Assembly (NCBI RefSeq): GCF_002954455.1
Contig: NZ_MSCC01000004.1
Location: 152,319-185,711, forward strand
Direction of reading: 5' to 3'
DNA: 33,393 nucleotides
Source of the DNA: Photobacterium aquimaris
Lineage (GTDB): Bacteria; Pseudomonadota; Gammaproteobacteria; Enterobacterales; Vibrionaceae
Made by a program: the position numbers and the translations under genes. Below the pieces are notes generated by a model. That model was given only the letters and a program-made list of their open reading frames with translations. It was not told where the DNA came from and did not search any database. This document shows positions 14,239 to 22,852 of the stretch, one piece after another. Numbering within the stretch: the stretch's first letter is position 1; each line of letters starts with the position of its first letter.

Positions 14239-16311
14239 TTAAGAAAAAAGAATTTGCTCAGAAAGTTTAAAAATCTCTGATGCAAGTTGATCTATTTTCT
14301 TTATGCTTACCGCATATTGTTCACCGAATAGTGGCTTAACTAACGTATTTGCATCACCAATGCCAATACCAAAGACTTCTACACCATCACTGGTGCGAAT
14401 GCGATTGATTAGCTCAGTACACTGAGTACGTTGATCAGGCTCACCGTCAGTAATAACGATAAGGATTTTTCGTGCTTCTTTACGTTGACTGATTGATCGT
14501 AAACCCGACCACAAGCCCGTTAACAACGGAGTGTAACCGCCGCCATAAGCAAGATGTTCACTTAAACGGTCAGCACATTGATTTGCTGATTCATTGAAGT
14601 CTTTCACCTTGTAAACGATGTTACTACTTGATTCAGTACCAAACGTTTCAACACTAGTAGATACGAAATTAATAGGCTCAAGTGCTTTGATTAATGCAAG
14701 AGTTGCACTAGCCGCCACTTGGCCTTTCTCGTTTTTCATAGAACCACTATCATCTAGCAATATAGTAATCGCAGTATTTGTTAGTTTACGTGTTAGCTCT
14801 TGGCGAAACACTTTGTAATCGCCTTGTGCCATACGTGTACCAGCATTACCGATCATACGTTTACCTGCTGATTTACGTGATACTACTTTTCGTTGTTTTG
14901 CAGCAATTAAGCCCTGTAAACGTTGACGAACAAATACAGATTGCGTGTCTGCAATTCGATGAAGTGTTTTTGCACCTAATGAATTGCCTTTAAGGGAACG
15001 ATACGTGATTGCACTATTAACTTTAGAGTCAGTTGTATAATCACTTGCTTTAACTTTACCACTAGCTTGATCATCTTCACTTTGCTTTCCTAACTTTTCA
15101 GCAAGCGCATCGCCAGCGTCAGAATTAGGTAGTTCAGCATTACCGCTAATAATATCGTTTAGTGCATCAATAGCATCATCAACCTGCTCTTGTGTAAGAG
15201 GTTTCTGATTGGCTGTTGAATCGTCAGACTTATAACCCTGATCACCCATATTGGTTGAATCAGAAGAATTATTGTTATCTGCATTTTTATCTTGGCTATT
15301 ATCATCACCTTGGCTATTGCCAGATTGCGAATCATCACCTTGATCGTCTTGGCTATTATCATCGCCCTGGCTATCGCCAGATTGTGAATCATCACCTTGA
15401 TCGTCTTGGCTATTATCATCACCTTGATCGTCTTGGCTATTATCATCGCCCTGACTATCGCCAGATTGTGAATCATCACCTTGATCATTGTTCTGAGAAT
15501 TGTCACCGCCAGATTGTGAATCATCGCTATTGCTATCATCGTCTTGGCTATCGCCAGAGTCAGAATCACCTTGCGCTGTATCATCTTCGCTATCGTTACC
15601 GCCCTGTTGGTCTTGCTGCTGTTGCTGTTGCTGTTGCTGATCTCGGATTACGTCTTTTAGTTTTTCTAAAATGTCGTAAACGCGATCAGTTAAGTCCATG
15701 CAATCTTGACTACTAGCAAGCTGTTTAACACCATTTAAAACACTTTTAAGCTCTAAAACTGCGTCATTACCTAACTGCTCCACCAGCAATACTTCATTTT
15801 CATCAAGTAAGGCTTTGTAGCAAGTGTAGTTATTGGCAGCAAAGAAGCTGTAGGTGTAAATGAAGTTAAGTATTTGAGAACTCAAAGGCAAATTTGACGC
15901 ATCTGGATTCTTCTTTTCGTCTTCGTCTTGTAACCAAGTACGCATTTCACTTAAACGTTTGTATGCACCAGCATATTCTTTCGATAATTCACGCTCGATG
16001 TATGTATCTTCAAAAATATTACTAATACGTTTTTTAAGTGAAATTTCAGACTTACTCTTTTGAGTGTTGATTAGATCTTTAAGTACAGCAAAGTTCGTGT
16101 AATTAATATGGCCACATTCATGCAATGCGTAAGCATATGCGGCTGCACGGGCTTCTGCATTGTCTACATCGAATAATGGGATATTGATTTGCCACTTACT
16201 ACCTACAGGAGCGCAGTACGCACCAGAGCCGCTAAATGTAACATCAACGTTCAGGTCATTAGAGATTGCACCAATGTATAACGGTAAGCTGTTTAGAATA
16301 GATTGATACAT
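14239..16311 (-). CDS. CobT-like protein: zincin-type HExxH region plus VWA domain
   Basis: The 690-residue protein has three parts. The N-terminal part carries YALHECGHINYT (HExxH at 64-68) and, further on, FEDTYIEREL, the ED-RIE block of CobT/VWA partner families, suggesting a zinc-metalloprotease-like fold. Residues about 235-390 are low complexity, made of repeated D/S/Q/N units. The C-terminal VWA domain has the MIDAS motif LLDDSGSM (about 525) and VITDGEPDQ. With the MoxR/CobS-type AAA ATPase at 17551 it forms the kind of chaperone or metal-insertion pair known from cobaltochelatase CobST and MoxR-VWA systems, and seen in SXT and IncA/C elements, where its role is unknown. True cobalamin synthesis is unlikely here. 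It has its own leader and terminator-bounded spacing. Confidence 0.88.
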   Translation of the reverse strand: MYQSILNSLPLYIGAISNDLNVDVTFSGSGAYCAPVGSKWQINIPLFDVDNAEARAAAYAYALHECGHINYTNFAVLKDLINTQKSKSEISLKKRISNIFEDTYIERELSKEYAGAYKRLSEMRTWLQDEDEKKNPDASNLPLSSQILNFIYTYSFFAANNYTCYKALLDENEVLLVEQLGNDAVLELKSVLNGVKQLASSQDCMDLTDRVYDILEKLKDVIRDQQQQQQQQQDQQGGNDSEDDTAQGDSDSGDSQDDDSNSDDSQSGGDNSQNNDQGDDSQSGDSQGDDNSQDDQGDDNSQDDQGDDSQSGDSQGDDNSQDDQGDDSQSGNSQGDDNSQDKNADNNNSSDSTNMGDQGYKSDDSTANQKPLTQEQVDDAIDALNDIISGNAELPNSDAGDALAEKLGKQSEDDQASGKVKASDYTTDSKVNSAITYRSLKGNSLGAKTLHRIADTQSVFVRQRLQGLIAAKQRKVVSRKSAGKRMIGNAGTRMAQGDYKVFRQELTRKLTNTAITILLDDSGSMKNEKGQVAASATLALIKALEPINFVSTSVETFGTESSSNIVYKVKDFNESANQCADRLSEHLAYGGGYTPLLTGLWSGLRSISQRKEARKILIVITDGEPDQRTQCTELINRIRTSDGVEVFGIGIGDANTLVKPLFGEQYAVSIKKIDQLASEIFKLSEQILFS
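15289..15600 (-). repeat. Coding tandem repeats (Asp/Ser/Gln/Asn linker)
   Basis: Within the CobT-like gene, units reading GDDSQSGDSQGDDNSQDDQ and shorter DDQGDDNSQ pieces recur with near-identical codons, so the DNA itself is repetitive and prone to copy-number change. Length variation here would alter the linker, not the two folded domains. Confidence 0.85.
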
Positions 16312-16350
16312 TAGGTTGTTCCTTATTGGGGTGTTGGATAGTTGGTAAAG

Positions 16351-16377
16351 AAAAAGGGCTAAGTAAAAACTTAACCC
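16351..16377 (-). terminator. Intrinsic terminator after the DUF3150-like gene
   Basis: Minus-strand stem GGGTTAAG / CTTAGCCC with a loop of six, followed by TTTTT. Confidence 0.85.
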
Positions 16378-16383
16378 TCAATA

Positions 16384-17415
16384 TTAGAAATCGTCTAAAA
16401 TCGAAAATGCATCATGGCTATCATCGTTATTAGTATCGGTTTCTTCCACTTCTTGAATTTCCTTTGATGGTGTTTCTTCAACGGATATTGCTTCAATTTG
16501 TGGCATGTCAGTATTAGATGTTGTTTCAGTTTCAGCAGATAGGGATGGTTGTTGGATTACATTCAATGGCGAATTTGGAAGCAAACTTCCTTGTGAATCA
16601 TCTTTCGGTTTAACGTTACTCATACCAAAGATTAATTGCGGTTTAGCCAGCATTGAAATTGCCTGTACGTAATCATCACAAAACTCATTAGATAAGCTCT
16701 CTTTTAAATCGTCCGGTACTTTTTCAAGTATCGCTTCAATAAAATCGACAAGCGGTAATGCCTTATCTGAAAGCATGGCATTAACCAGTAACTTATCTTG
16801 AACATCACGTAAAACGATCAAGTCTCTACGATTTATCGCAAAGTGCCCTTTCTCCTGTTTACGTTTAATAAGCTGTTCTTGTTTATCAGTGAAACGTTCC
16901 GCGACTTCATCAATAAGTGTCTTTTCTAGCCCACTTACCATGTCTTGTGCTGTTCTAATTTCAAACTGTATCTGGCTGTCGATATAATCAACCGAGAACG
17001 CATTGTCCTTGATGATTTGACCGAAGCCCTTACGCTTTGCTTCTGCTTCACTAGCCCAACGTAAAAGGTGAATTTGGTAACGGCTGATGATCTCAGCTTT
17101 TGTTTCATACCATTCTTCTTGTACCTTTTTAAGTTGGCTCATTACCTCAGCATGTTTTACGTTAGGGACAATAAAACCATCACCAAAACGCACACCGTAC
17201 TTAGATAGTGCCGCTACTGCAGTATTAGATAGGTTGCGAAATTTCTTGAGCAATTCAGGTTTAATCATAGACACGTTACCCAAGTGGGCTAACTCTTTGT
17301 CTAATTCATAATCCAACTCAAGATATTCACTTTTTAGGACGCGCTTACCATGCCATTGAGAGATCTCAAGATAAACAGGTGTTACGTCTTTAGGTAAAGT
17401 AATTATTGAAGACAT
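16384..17415 (-). CDS. DUF3150-like protein of the CobS/VWA block
   Basis: The 343-residue product is mostly helical. It begins with a short strand region (VTPVYLEISQWHGKRVL), then long charged helices (about 90-210, including VQEEWYETKAEIISRY and EKTLIDEVAERFTDKQEQL), and ends in an acidic, disordered tail (about 270-343) finishing AFSILDDF. Its size, helical character and place between the CobS-like ATPase and the VWA protein match the DUF3150 proteins found between these partners in MOBH plasmids and SXT-type ICEs. It may bridge or regulate the AAA-VWA complex, but no role is known. The start has the shared leader GGAAATTATCTAATG and a 17-bp palindrome 43 bases upstream; the stop precedes a terminator. 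Assignment is by context and general look, not by a diagnostic motif. Confidence 0.72.
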   Translation of the reverse strand: MSSIITLPKDVTPVYLEISQWHGKRVLKSEYLELDYELDKELAHLGNVSMIKPELLKKFRNLSNTAVAALSKYGVRFGDGFIVPNVKHAEVMSQLKKVQEEWYETKAEIISRYQIHLLRWASEAEAKRKGFGQIIKDNAFSVDYIDSQIQFEIRTAQDMVSGLEKTLIDEVAERFTDKQEQLIKRKQEKGHFAINRRDLIVLRDVQDKLLVNAMLSDKALPLVDFIEAILEKVPDDLKESLSNEFCDDYVQAISMLAKPQLIFGMSNVKPKDDSQGSLLPNSPLNVIQQPSLSAETETTSNTDMPQIEAISVEETPSKEIQEVEETDTNNDDSHDAFSILDDF

Positions 17416-17457
17416 TAGATAATTTCCAGATTGGTGCTTAATAGTATTTTACATTGA

Positions 17458-17474
17458 TTTTGTAGTTTGCAAAA
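17458..17474. promoter_or_regulatory. 17-bp TTTTGYA-class palindrome (copy 2 of 6)
   Basis: TTTTGTAGTTTGCAAAA: arms TTTTGTA and TGCAAAA around GTT, one mismatch. It lies upstream of the DUF3150-like gene, where a promoter would be expected. The wider context matches the copy at 31630: TAGTTTTTG then AAAC on the minus strand in both. Confidence 0.5.
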
Positions 17475-17501
17475 ACTATTAAGTGATGGTTGGGATTTAG
17501 A

Positions 17502-17527
17502 TAAAAAAACGCACCGTGAAGATGCGT
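17502..17527 (-). terminator. Intrinsic terminator after the CobS-like gene
   Basis: Minus-strand stem ACGCATC / GGTGCGT around TTCAC, followed by seven T. Confidence 0.85.
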
Positions 17528-17550
17528 ATTGGATGGTTTTTATTATTAAC

Positions 17551-18687
17551 TTAGAAGTCAGAACCGAAATGCTCAATGCAAACTTCAATAGCTGCATTTT
17601 GCTCGTGCTCTGATAAATCATAAGCGTAAGCTTTTAAGAACGCTGAACGTGTACCACTCATACCATTAGTAGATGTACCTTTTAGTGTTAGCTCAAGCCA
17701 ACGCTTAGTTGCACGAATACTTGGTGGAGTCATGCCGCCTGACATTGATACTGCCGCTTTGCGTAAAGCATTAGCGACTTTCACAATCATAACGATTAAA
17801 GCCTTATATTGTTTCTCACGTACTGAACTGTAATGTGGATTACTTTTGTCAAAATATTTACCAAGAATGCCGTTAAGGTACTCAACTTCAATTTCTTGCG
17901 GTAAGTAATCTACATACGTTTTCATAAAACGGTCTTTGAAAGCAGCGTTTAATTGGCCAGTACCGATGTAACGAGGATCTTCACCTGTACCGTTCGTATT
18001 AGAAGTTACGATAAGACGAAAGTTTTTATGAGGATTTAACCAAGACTCTGTTTGAGGTACATAAAGAGGCTTACCGCCTAGCAACTCATTCAACTTGATT
18101 AATTCTGATGGAGACATAGCATCAACTTCATTCAGTATACAGATACCGCCATTTTGCATAGCAAGGTATAAGCCACCGTGAACAAACTTCATCTTGCCAC
18201 CAGCACAAGGAATGTTATAGCCGAATAGGTCTAAAAATTCAGTGCGCTCAGAACAGGTTTCTGAATAACATTGCATTCCTAAACGTGCAGCAATTTGTTC
18301 AGCTACAGAAGTTTTACCAGTACCGTGGCCGCCAATCATCCAAAAACCGTAATCAACATCTGTTAGGATGAAATTAGTAATATCTTGGAGAAGTTCAGCA
18401 CGGAAGTAGTAATCTTCAATAACGGTAGGAATACCAACAGGTTTAATTTTCCAATCGTTAACAGTAAGAACAAGTTGCTCGTTTGGCTTTTTGTCGATGT
18501 TTTTGAATAACTCAGTTGCTTTAACTTGCACTTTGGTCGGCTTAATAGAAGTAGGCTTGTAAGCCACTGAATCATTGCGTTCCTTTAGTGCTTGTTTCGC
18601 TTGCTCAGATACTAAGTTAGTAGCAAAGTTTTTAGCGAAAGTTTCAGCGAAAGAAGTCATTTGCTCAAGAGTGAAAGTATTAGGCAT
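17551..18687 (-). CDS. cobS: CobS/MoxR-type AAA+ ATPase
   Basis: The 378-residue protein has Walker A IGGHGTGKTS (about 118-127), Walker B GICILNEVDAM (about 181-191), sensor I IVTSNTNG, and an arginine-rich sensor II region (PPSIRATKRWLEL). The Walker B acidic pair is replaced by N-E, as in several CobS-like proteins. The N-terminal 90 residues are a separate helical/charged part. Members of this group remodel or load metal onto partners together with VWA proteins; the partner is encoded at 14239 and the linking DUF3150-like protein at 16384. The equivalent gene sits next to exo in SXT and IncA/C. Its leader is CCAATATCCCCATAAGGAAAC before ATCTAAATG. The exonuclease gene ends 34 bases upstream without a terminator, so these two may be co-transcribed. 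Confidence 0.9.
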   Translation of the reverse strand: MPNTFTLEQMTSFAETFAKNFATNLVSEQAKQALKERNDSVAYKPTSIKPTKVQVKATELFKNIDKKPNEQLVLTVNDWKIKPVGIPTVIEDYYFRAELLQDITNFILTDVDYGFWMIGGHGTGKTSVAEQIAARLGMQCYSETCSERTEFLDLFGYNIPCAGGKMKFVHGGLYLAMQNGGICILNEVDAMSPSELIKLNELLGGKPLYVPQTESWLNPHKNFRLIVTSNTNGTGEDPRYIGTGQLNAAFKDRFMKTYVDYLPQEIEVEYLNGILGKYFDKSNPHYSSVREKQYKALIVMIVKVANALRKAAVSMSGGMTPPSIRATKRWLELTLKGTSTNGMSGTRSAFLKAYAYDLSEHEQNAAIEVCIEHFGSDF

Positions 18688-18721
18688 TTAGATGTTTCCT
18701 TATGGGGATATTGGATTGTTT

Positions 18722-19786
18722 TTAAGCGTTAAAATTAATTGTGCTACACACAATGTTATCAGGTTTTGAACGTACAATAGCGTTAAGTTTTTCGGTTAAA
18801 TAACTTTCAGTTAAATCTTCGCCACGCTTCTTATCGACACTTACTTTAATTGATGAACTAGAATTAGCTCTATATTCATCAACGTCAACAGTAATGCCGT
18901 GAAGTAATTCTAAATCTTCAAGTAAGGTCTTGTAATCTACATTACCTTTACGAGTTGAAACAGAAACTTTAACGCCAGCTAGAATGCCACTTTTAAAGTC
19001 ACCAAAACAGCCGATAATTTGTTCTTGAATAGCGGATTGTTCTTTAGCGTATTTCTTTGCTAAAGCCTCATATTTCTTACGTTCACGTAGTGTTACGACT
19101 AACTCATAAGTCAATTCTTCCCATTTATCAAAACGGGCATCATTAACAAATTCAGGTAATAACGCATCACGTTGTGGATCAAGTGCTGGTGGCTTACCAG
19201 ATACAACACAGTTCCAGAACGACAATACTTCTTTGCGTAACCATTCCTGATAATCAGGGTTAGCAGGTATACGAAAAGCCATAGTGTTATTGCTGGCACG
19301 TTCAGTGCAGTAAAAGAATAAGACCGAATCAGAACACAGCCCATCAGTACAGAGCATTTGATACTGTACTTGCGTGTAATACATACGGTAAGAAGACGAG
19401 AATCGCTTTTTATCTAACACCTCTTGGAACTTAGATTCACAAGGGCATTTGATTTCAAGAATTGTATTGGATTGTTGAGAGTAACCATCTAACGATGAAT
19501 GAAGCGGCTCATAAAGAGGATGCTCAATACATAATGGTTCAAAATGGTCTTTCGAGGCAGTTTCAAAAACTCGTCTAGCGACAGGTTCATAACGCTTGCC
19601 ACGTTGTACGTGTGGGTTTTTAGATAGGTCGGGACGTTCAATAAGTCCTACAAGTTCACACCATAATTGAAATTTCGTTTTATCGGGATTGCAGCCAATG
19701 ATAGTTAATACATCACTAGCACCAATACCAGATTCACGCCATTTCAACCACGGATCAGTGTCTTGAATTAGATCAATGATTTTCAT
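18722..19786 (-). CDS. exo: YqaJ-family (lambda Exo-like) recombination exonuclease
   Basis: The start is set at ATG 19786 (354 residues). An upstream in-frame TTG at 19831 would read through a copy of the shared leader (GAATTATCTAAATCCCCTGG), so it is less likely. The family motifs are in order: WLKWRESGIGASD (13-25), RGKRYEPVAR (about 62-71), SSLDGY with the catalytic Asp (about 92-97), LEIKCP with the catalytic Glu and Lys (about 104-109) and YYTQVQYQM (about 130-138). These enzymes chew 5' ends of duplex DNA to make 3' tails for single-strand annealing. In SXT and IncA/C the annealing protein Bet is encoded beside exo; no bet is visible here. The C-terminal third is an extra domain outside the nuclease core. 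Promoter and leader repeat lie directly upstream. Confidence 0.92.
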   Translation of the reverse strand: MKIIDLIQDTDPWLKWRESGIGASDVLTIIGCNPDKTKFQLWCELVGLIERPDLSKNPHVQRGKRYEPVARRVFETASKDHFEPLCIEHPLYEPLHSSLDGYSQQSNTILEIKCPCESKFQEVLDKKRFSSSYRMYYTQVQYQMLCTDGLCSDSVLFFYCTERASNNTMAFRIPANPDYQEWLRKEVLSFWNCVVSGKPPALDPQRDALLPEFVNDARFDKWEELTYELVVTLRERKKYEALAKKYAKEQSAIQEQIIGCFGDFKSGILAGVKVSVSTRKGNVDYKTLLEDLELLHGITVDVDEYRANSSSSIKVSVDKKRGEDLTESYLTEKLNAIVRSKPDNIVCSTINFNA

Positions 19787-19851
19787 GGTTATACCAGGGG
19801 ATTTAGATAATTCGGGATTTGCAGGAAGCAAATAATTAAATAGGGATAAAT

Positions 19852-19885
19852 TTGATTGCTGAACCTTTCACAGCGTGTCGGCTTT
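19852..19885 (-). repeat. 34-bp dispersed repeat in the exo 5' leader
   Basis: Identical over 34 bases to 27059-27092. Read as RNA it contains GCCGACACGCTGTGAAAGG and can form a small hairpin pairing TGAA with TTCA. It begins about eight bases after the predicted start of transcription from the promoter at 19899-19927. Confidence 0.85.
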
Positions 19886-19898
19886 AATAAGAATCATA

Positions 19899-19927
19899 AG
19901 GATAATGGCAGATAGAATAATCGTCAA
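19899..19927 (-). promoter_or_regulatory. Sigma70-type promoter for exo
   Basis: Minus strand: -35 TTGACG, 17-bp spacer, -10 TATCCT. The promoter at 27105-27133 has the same geometry and a similar -10 (TATTCT), and both are followed by the same 34-bp leader repeat. Confidence 0.6.
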
Positions 19928-19943
19928 CATAAAGAGCTGTTAA

Positions 19944-19960
19944 TTTTGTAATTTACAATT
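19944..19960. promoter_or_regulatory. 17-bp TTTTGYA-class palindrome (copy 3 of 6)
   Basis: TTTTGTAATTTACAATT, with arms TTTTGTA and TACAATT, is centred about 60 bases before the predicted exo transcription start, the usual place for an activator. Confidence 0.5.
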
Positions 19961-19989
19961 CCATCTACCTGCATCTACTCAAGCAAGTA

Positions 19990-20955
19990 TCAGAACCTAA
20001 ATCCAATAACACTAGGTATGTTTAGTATTTGAAAAGTGTCCTCTACTACAAGCTCGATGTTATTCAGGTCTATAAAGTCTATAGCAGCCCTATCTCTTTC
20101 AGTAAGTGCGTCATAATTCGCACTAAGGAACGGCTTTTTTCTTGGGCTCATAAGAGCCCCATTAACCTGACCATCACTAAGTAGAACAACCCCCTCAACT
20201 AAAAACTCATTCCGTATAGTGTTTGTATATAAATTATTTGGTGATAGTTCGTTTATAGAAAGTATGTGAAAGTAATTTGTCAGTTTTAAATCTTTAAATC
20301 TTGATGATGAAAGAGATAAACCAAAATTAGACAGTCGATTTTCAACCATGTTACGAATAGCCGTTAACGTGGACTCTTGATACATTGATTGGCTATTTTT
20401 TATGACAGATACATTCTGAGGCTTGATATATTTTGGTGCTACTTTAATGCGCTCATAATCGGACGAGACTAACTGATCTAAATGTTCTTCTACGGTGCGT
20501 TTATATGCATTACTCGAAAAATCATCCGTTAACTCCCCCATAATACTAATAGAGACTTGGTGGACGTATGTTGCCTGTTCAATAATATCAGGGGTTATGC
20601 TTTCAATATCATGAACATAAGCAATAGCTCCATACTCCCCATTATTTAAAGTCTGTGTTCTTGTTTTAACAGAATATGGTGATTTATATGAGTGGCCAGT
20701 AGTTAACATGCGCTGCTGCATTGCTAGAAGTCGTATCATTGATTCAACTTGCTTGGGTACGCCTAAAGCGCGAGTCCGAGAATAGAATACGGTCGGTATT
20801 AACGGTGATCGCGTGTTAAACAACAGATCACCATTGCTAGAGCTAGTCAGAGGAAGTACAAGAAATGCTTTGGCGTAGTTCTTGGGGTCTTGGGATAAAC
20901 TGATTTTACAAACCGCGATATTGGAATAAAAATCTTTTAAATCAAAATGTCGCAT
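19990..20955 (-). CDS. Accessory-family paralogue 1 (C-terminal LNIPSVIGFRF)
   Basis: Not a family I recognise. The 321-residue product shares the plan of the other array members: an N-terminal strand block AFLVLPLTSSSNGDLLFNTR (about 29-48), a helix VPKQVESMIRLLAMQQ (about 67-82), a strand block VVLLSDGQVNGAL (about 252-264) and a C-terminal tag QILNIPSVIGFRF ending at the stop. The middle is unlike the others. No membrane segment or signal peptide is seen. It is the last gene of a tight four-gene unit (23269 to 19990): its start is four bases after the stop of the previous gene. The two Gly-containing blocks look like edges of a beta-rich domain; the tag may dock on a shared partner. Role unknown. 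Confidence 0.82.
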   Translation of the reverse strand: MRHFDLKDFYSNIAVCKISLSQDPKNYAKAFLVLPLTSSSNGDLLFNTRSPLIPTVFYSRTRALGVPKQVESMIRLLAMQQRMLTTGHSYKSPYSVKTRTQTLNNGEYGAIAYVHDIESITPDIIEQATYVHQVSISIMGELTDDFSSNAYKRTVEEHLDQLVSSDYERIKVAPKYIKPQNVSVIKNSQSMYQESTLTAIRNMVENRLSNFGLSLSSSRFKDLKLTNYFHILSINELSPNNLYTNTIRNEFLVEGVVLLSDGQVNGALMSPRKKPFLSANYDALTERDRAAIDFIDLNNIELVVEDTFQILNIPSVIGFRF

Positions 20956-20959
20956 GTGT

Positions 20960-21925
20960 TTACCTAGTTAATTGATAGCCAGTAACGGCAAACAAATCCA
21001 ATTTGTTAACTATTGGCAATTCAAAACCACCAGCACCGATATTAATCGTGTTGTTTGCAAAATCAATAAACCATTGTGCATTCTCTGATATTAATACGTC
21101 ACCTACTTTGCAGTAGCTAACAGAGCTACATTGCACAACACCATCAATAACAATTACTTCTTTGCCACTAGAGGCCGCAACATTATATGAATCAAGTGCT
21201 GCATCGTGATCATTATATAAATAATTAACACTAGTAATATCATTGTCACAGCCAAACGCATCAAAAGAAGCATTGAGAATAAGTGATTTATGATAGCCAC
21301 TCACCTGTTCAGTCAGTGAAACTAAGCCCTTTTCATAACTACACTTTTCAGGTAGCTGAATATCGGAAAAATTTAACTCATACTCAAATTCTAATGCGTT
21401 ACCATCGCTACCATAAACGATCATATCTACCGGTGTATTCCACTCGTTTCGGAAAGTAGCATTGTAATGTTTAAGTTTAAGTCTATCTATTTCAGTGGTT
21501 TCATTACGGGAATCACGATCAAACAACTCTAATCTTTTGTTATTGCTTACATCACGTAAATCCAAAAGAGTGTCGAACGGTACAGTTGGTGCAATACAAG
21601 TAAATATTGAATCCATGTGAGTTTCAGTCAGCAAACCGTATACGCCAGATATGTTAGACAAATCTGGTGCTACTTGCGCTTGTAAAACCGTAAGTTCACT
21701 AATCAAACGTTTGATTTTATCTGGTAATTCGCCTGTAGCCGCATCACAGACGGTGATAATGGATGCAAACAACCCTTTGGTTTCCGAATGAATTAAACGT
21801 CCATTATGAGGCTGTATGGGCGTTATGATATAAGCACGTTTATTGATGCTTAAAACTCCATCAGGACAGTAAGGATAAACACTAACGGCAATGATAGATC
21901 GTGAATTTATTATGTTATTGACCAT
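20960..21925 (-). CDS. Accessory-family paralogue 2 (C-terminal LDLFAVTGYQLTR)
   Basis: Not a recognised family. The 321-residue product has the N-terminal block AYIITPIQPHNGRLIHSETK (about 31-50), the helix PDKIKRLISELTVLQAQV (about 70-87), the strand block EVIVIDGVVQCSS (about 245-257) and the tag KLDLFAVTGYQLTR, which ends two residues later than in most members. Its ATG overlaps the stop of the upstream gene by one base (TAATG), so translation is coupled. The same length as its downstream neighbour (321) is a coincidence of layout, since the middle parts do not match by eye. Beta-rich, soluble, no catalytic motif seen. Confidence 0.82.
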   Translation of the reverse strand: MVNNIINSRSIIAVSVYPYCPDGVLSINKRAYIITPIQPHNGRLIHSETKGLFASIITVCDAATGELPDKIKRLISELTVLQAQVAPDLSNISGVYGLLTETHMDSIFTCIAPTVPFDTLLDLRDVSNNKRLELFDRDSRNETTEIDRLKLKHYNATFRNEWNTPVDMIVYGSDGNALEFEYELNFSDIQLPEKCSYEKGLVSLTEQVSGYHKSLILNASFDAFGCDNDITSVNYLYNDHDAALDSYNVAASSGKEVIVIDGVVQCSSVSYCKVGDVLISENAQWFIDFANNTINIGAGGFELPIVNKLDLFAVTGYQLTR

Positions 21926-22839
21926 TATTTGAATGATATTCCAGTGACCTGCAATGAATTAACAAGAAATAGTGACAGCTCTGATTCTTGAATAGATATA
22001 TAAAACGCTTTTTTGAAGTCTTCAATATCCTGTTTGCTGATAAATCTATAGCCTAAAGGATAAACCTCTAAAAACTCACTGTTATCCATGCCCTTATGAA
22101 TGTCAACTAACTGCCCATCAACAAGAAAATAGTCAGAATATTCATCAAAATCATCGGCTATAAACTCACACTCTTGCACCTTAAAGCCGCTAGCAATAAA
22201 TATTGCTTCACCGTTCATGGCACGGTCTTTGTTATTTATTAACTTAGTCTCAGCCAACTCAAGGGCAATTGATTTAGACTGCTTCCTAAACAATTCAACT
22301 AACTTACGGTAATCGCCATGAGTTACAGTGTCACTCTTTGTTGTCGGTGCAATTTGTTGATCTCTACCTTTTATCTGCGAAATATTTAAGGTTATTTTGG
22401 GCGATAAGCCAAGATTTTCTGTATCAGGAGCTATATCAGTAATTATCCCTTTTAGAACTGCATATCCATCTTCCAAAGCAGGAAGTTTTTTATCATCAAT
22501 GATGTATTCAATAGGCAAAGAGGTATTCATAATTGGAAGTTGTGAAAACCAGCGTCCACATATTTTGCCCATAGCTAAACTGTTCACATTGCGATAATCA
22601 TCAAGCATCCAACATTGGCTATACGCTACAGCCTTAATGACCGCCTGTAGTTCATCAAACTTATTACTGTCTTTTTTCTCTACGAGTATTGCTGTGGATT
22701 GTGCCAACTCACGATTAATTACCCAATATCCACCATTTCTAAAGTATGGAGTCACTATATATAGCAAGCCCTCGCGTGTAACAAACTCAGTAACATTGAT
22801 TATGGATCTTGCACCACATAAAGTATTTGATATTGCCAT
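21925..22839 (-). CDS. Accessory-family paralogue 3 (C-terminal VNSLQVTGISFK)
   Basis: Not a recognised family. The start is placed at ATG 22839 (304 residues), preceded by GAGG eight bases away and 13 bases after the stop of the previous gene; an earlier in-frame ATG at 22896 would overlap that gene by 44 bases. Family blocks: LLYIVTPYFRNGGYWVINRE (about 25-44), helix FDELQAVIKAVAYSQ (about 60-74), strand block DYFLVDGQLVDIH (about 230-242) and tag SLFLVNSLQVTGISFK at the C-terminus. A matS-like 13-mer lies inside the gene (22322-22334). It is the second gene of the 23269-19990 unit. Function unknown. Confidence 0.82.
   Translation of the reverse strand: MAISNTLCGARSIINVTEFVTREGLLYIVTPYFRNGGYWVINRELAQSTAILVEKKDSNKFDELQAVIKAVAYSQCWMLDDYRNVNSLAMGKICGRWFSQLPIMNTSLPIEYIIDDKKLPALEDGYAVLKGIITDIAPDTENLGLSPKITLNISQIKGRDQQIAPTTKSDTVTHGDYRKLVELFRKQSKSIALELAETKLINNKDRAMNGEAIFIASGFKVQECEFIADDFDEYSDYFLVDGQLVDIHKGMDNSEFLEVYPLGYRFISKQDIEDFKKAFYISIQESELSLFLVNSLQVTGISFK
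22322..22334 (-). other. matS-like 13-mer inside a gene
   Basis: Reverse complement reads GTGACACTGTAAC, identical to the copies at 6098 and 6824. Being in coding sequence it may be chance, but three identical 13-mers in 33 kb would not be expected at random. Confidence 0.35.
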
Positions 22840-22852
22840 ACACGCCTCAGAA

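Noticed and set aside
15289..15600. Possible CRISPR array
   Set aside because: The repeats are in-frame coding units without regular unique spacers, and no cas genes are near.
15159..15716. Two repeat-rich frames (one per strand) over the VWA linker
   Set aside because: Both are shadows of the Asp/Ser/Gln/Asn repeats in the CobT-like gene.
17415..17621. Leftward 68-residue frame overlapping the CobS-like 3' end
   Set aside because: It crosses the terminator and the 17-bp palindrome and overlaps a real gene in another frame.
14239..18687. Cobalamin cobaltochelatase genes
   Set aside because: CobS- and CobT-like proteins here lie in a plasmid recombination block with no CobN or other cobalamin genes, so a role in vitamin B12 synthesis is not supported.
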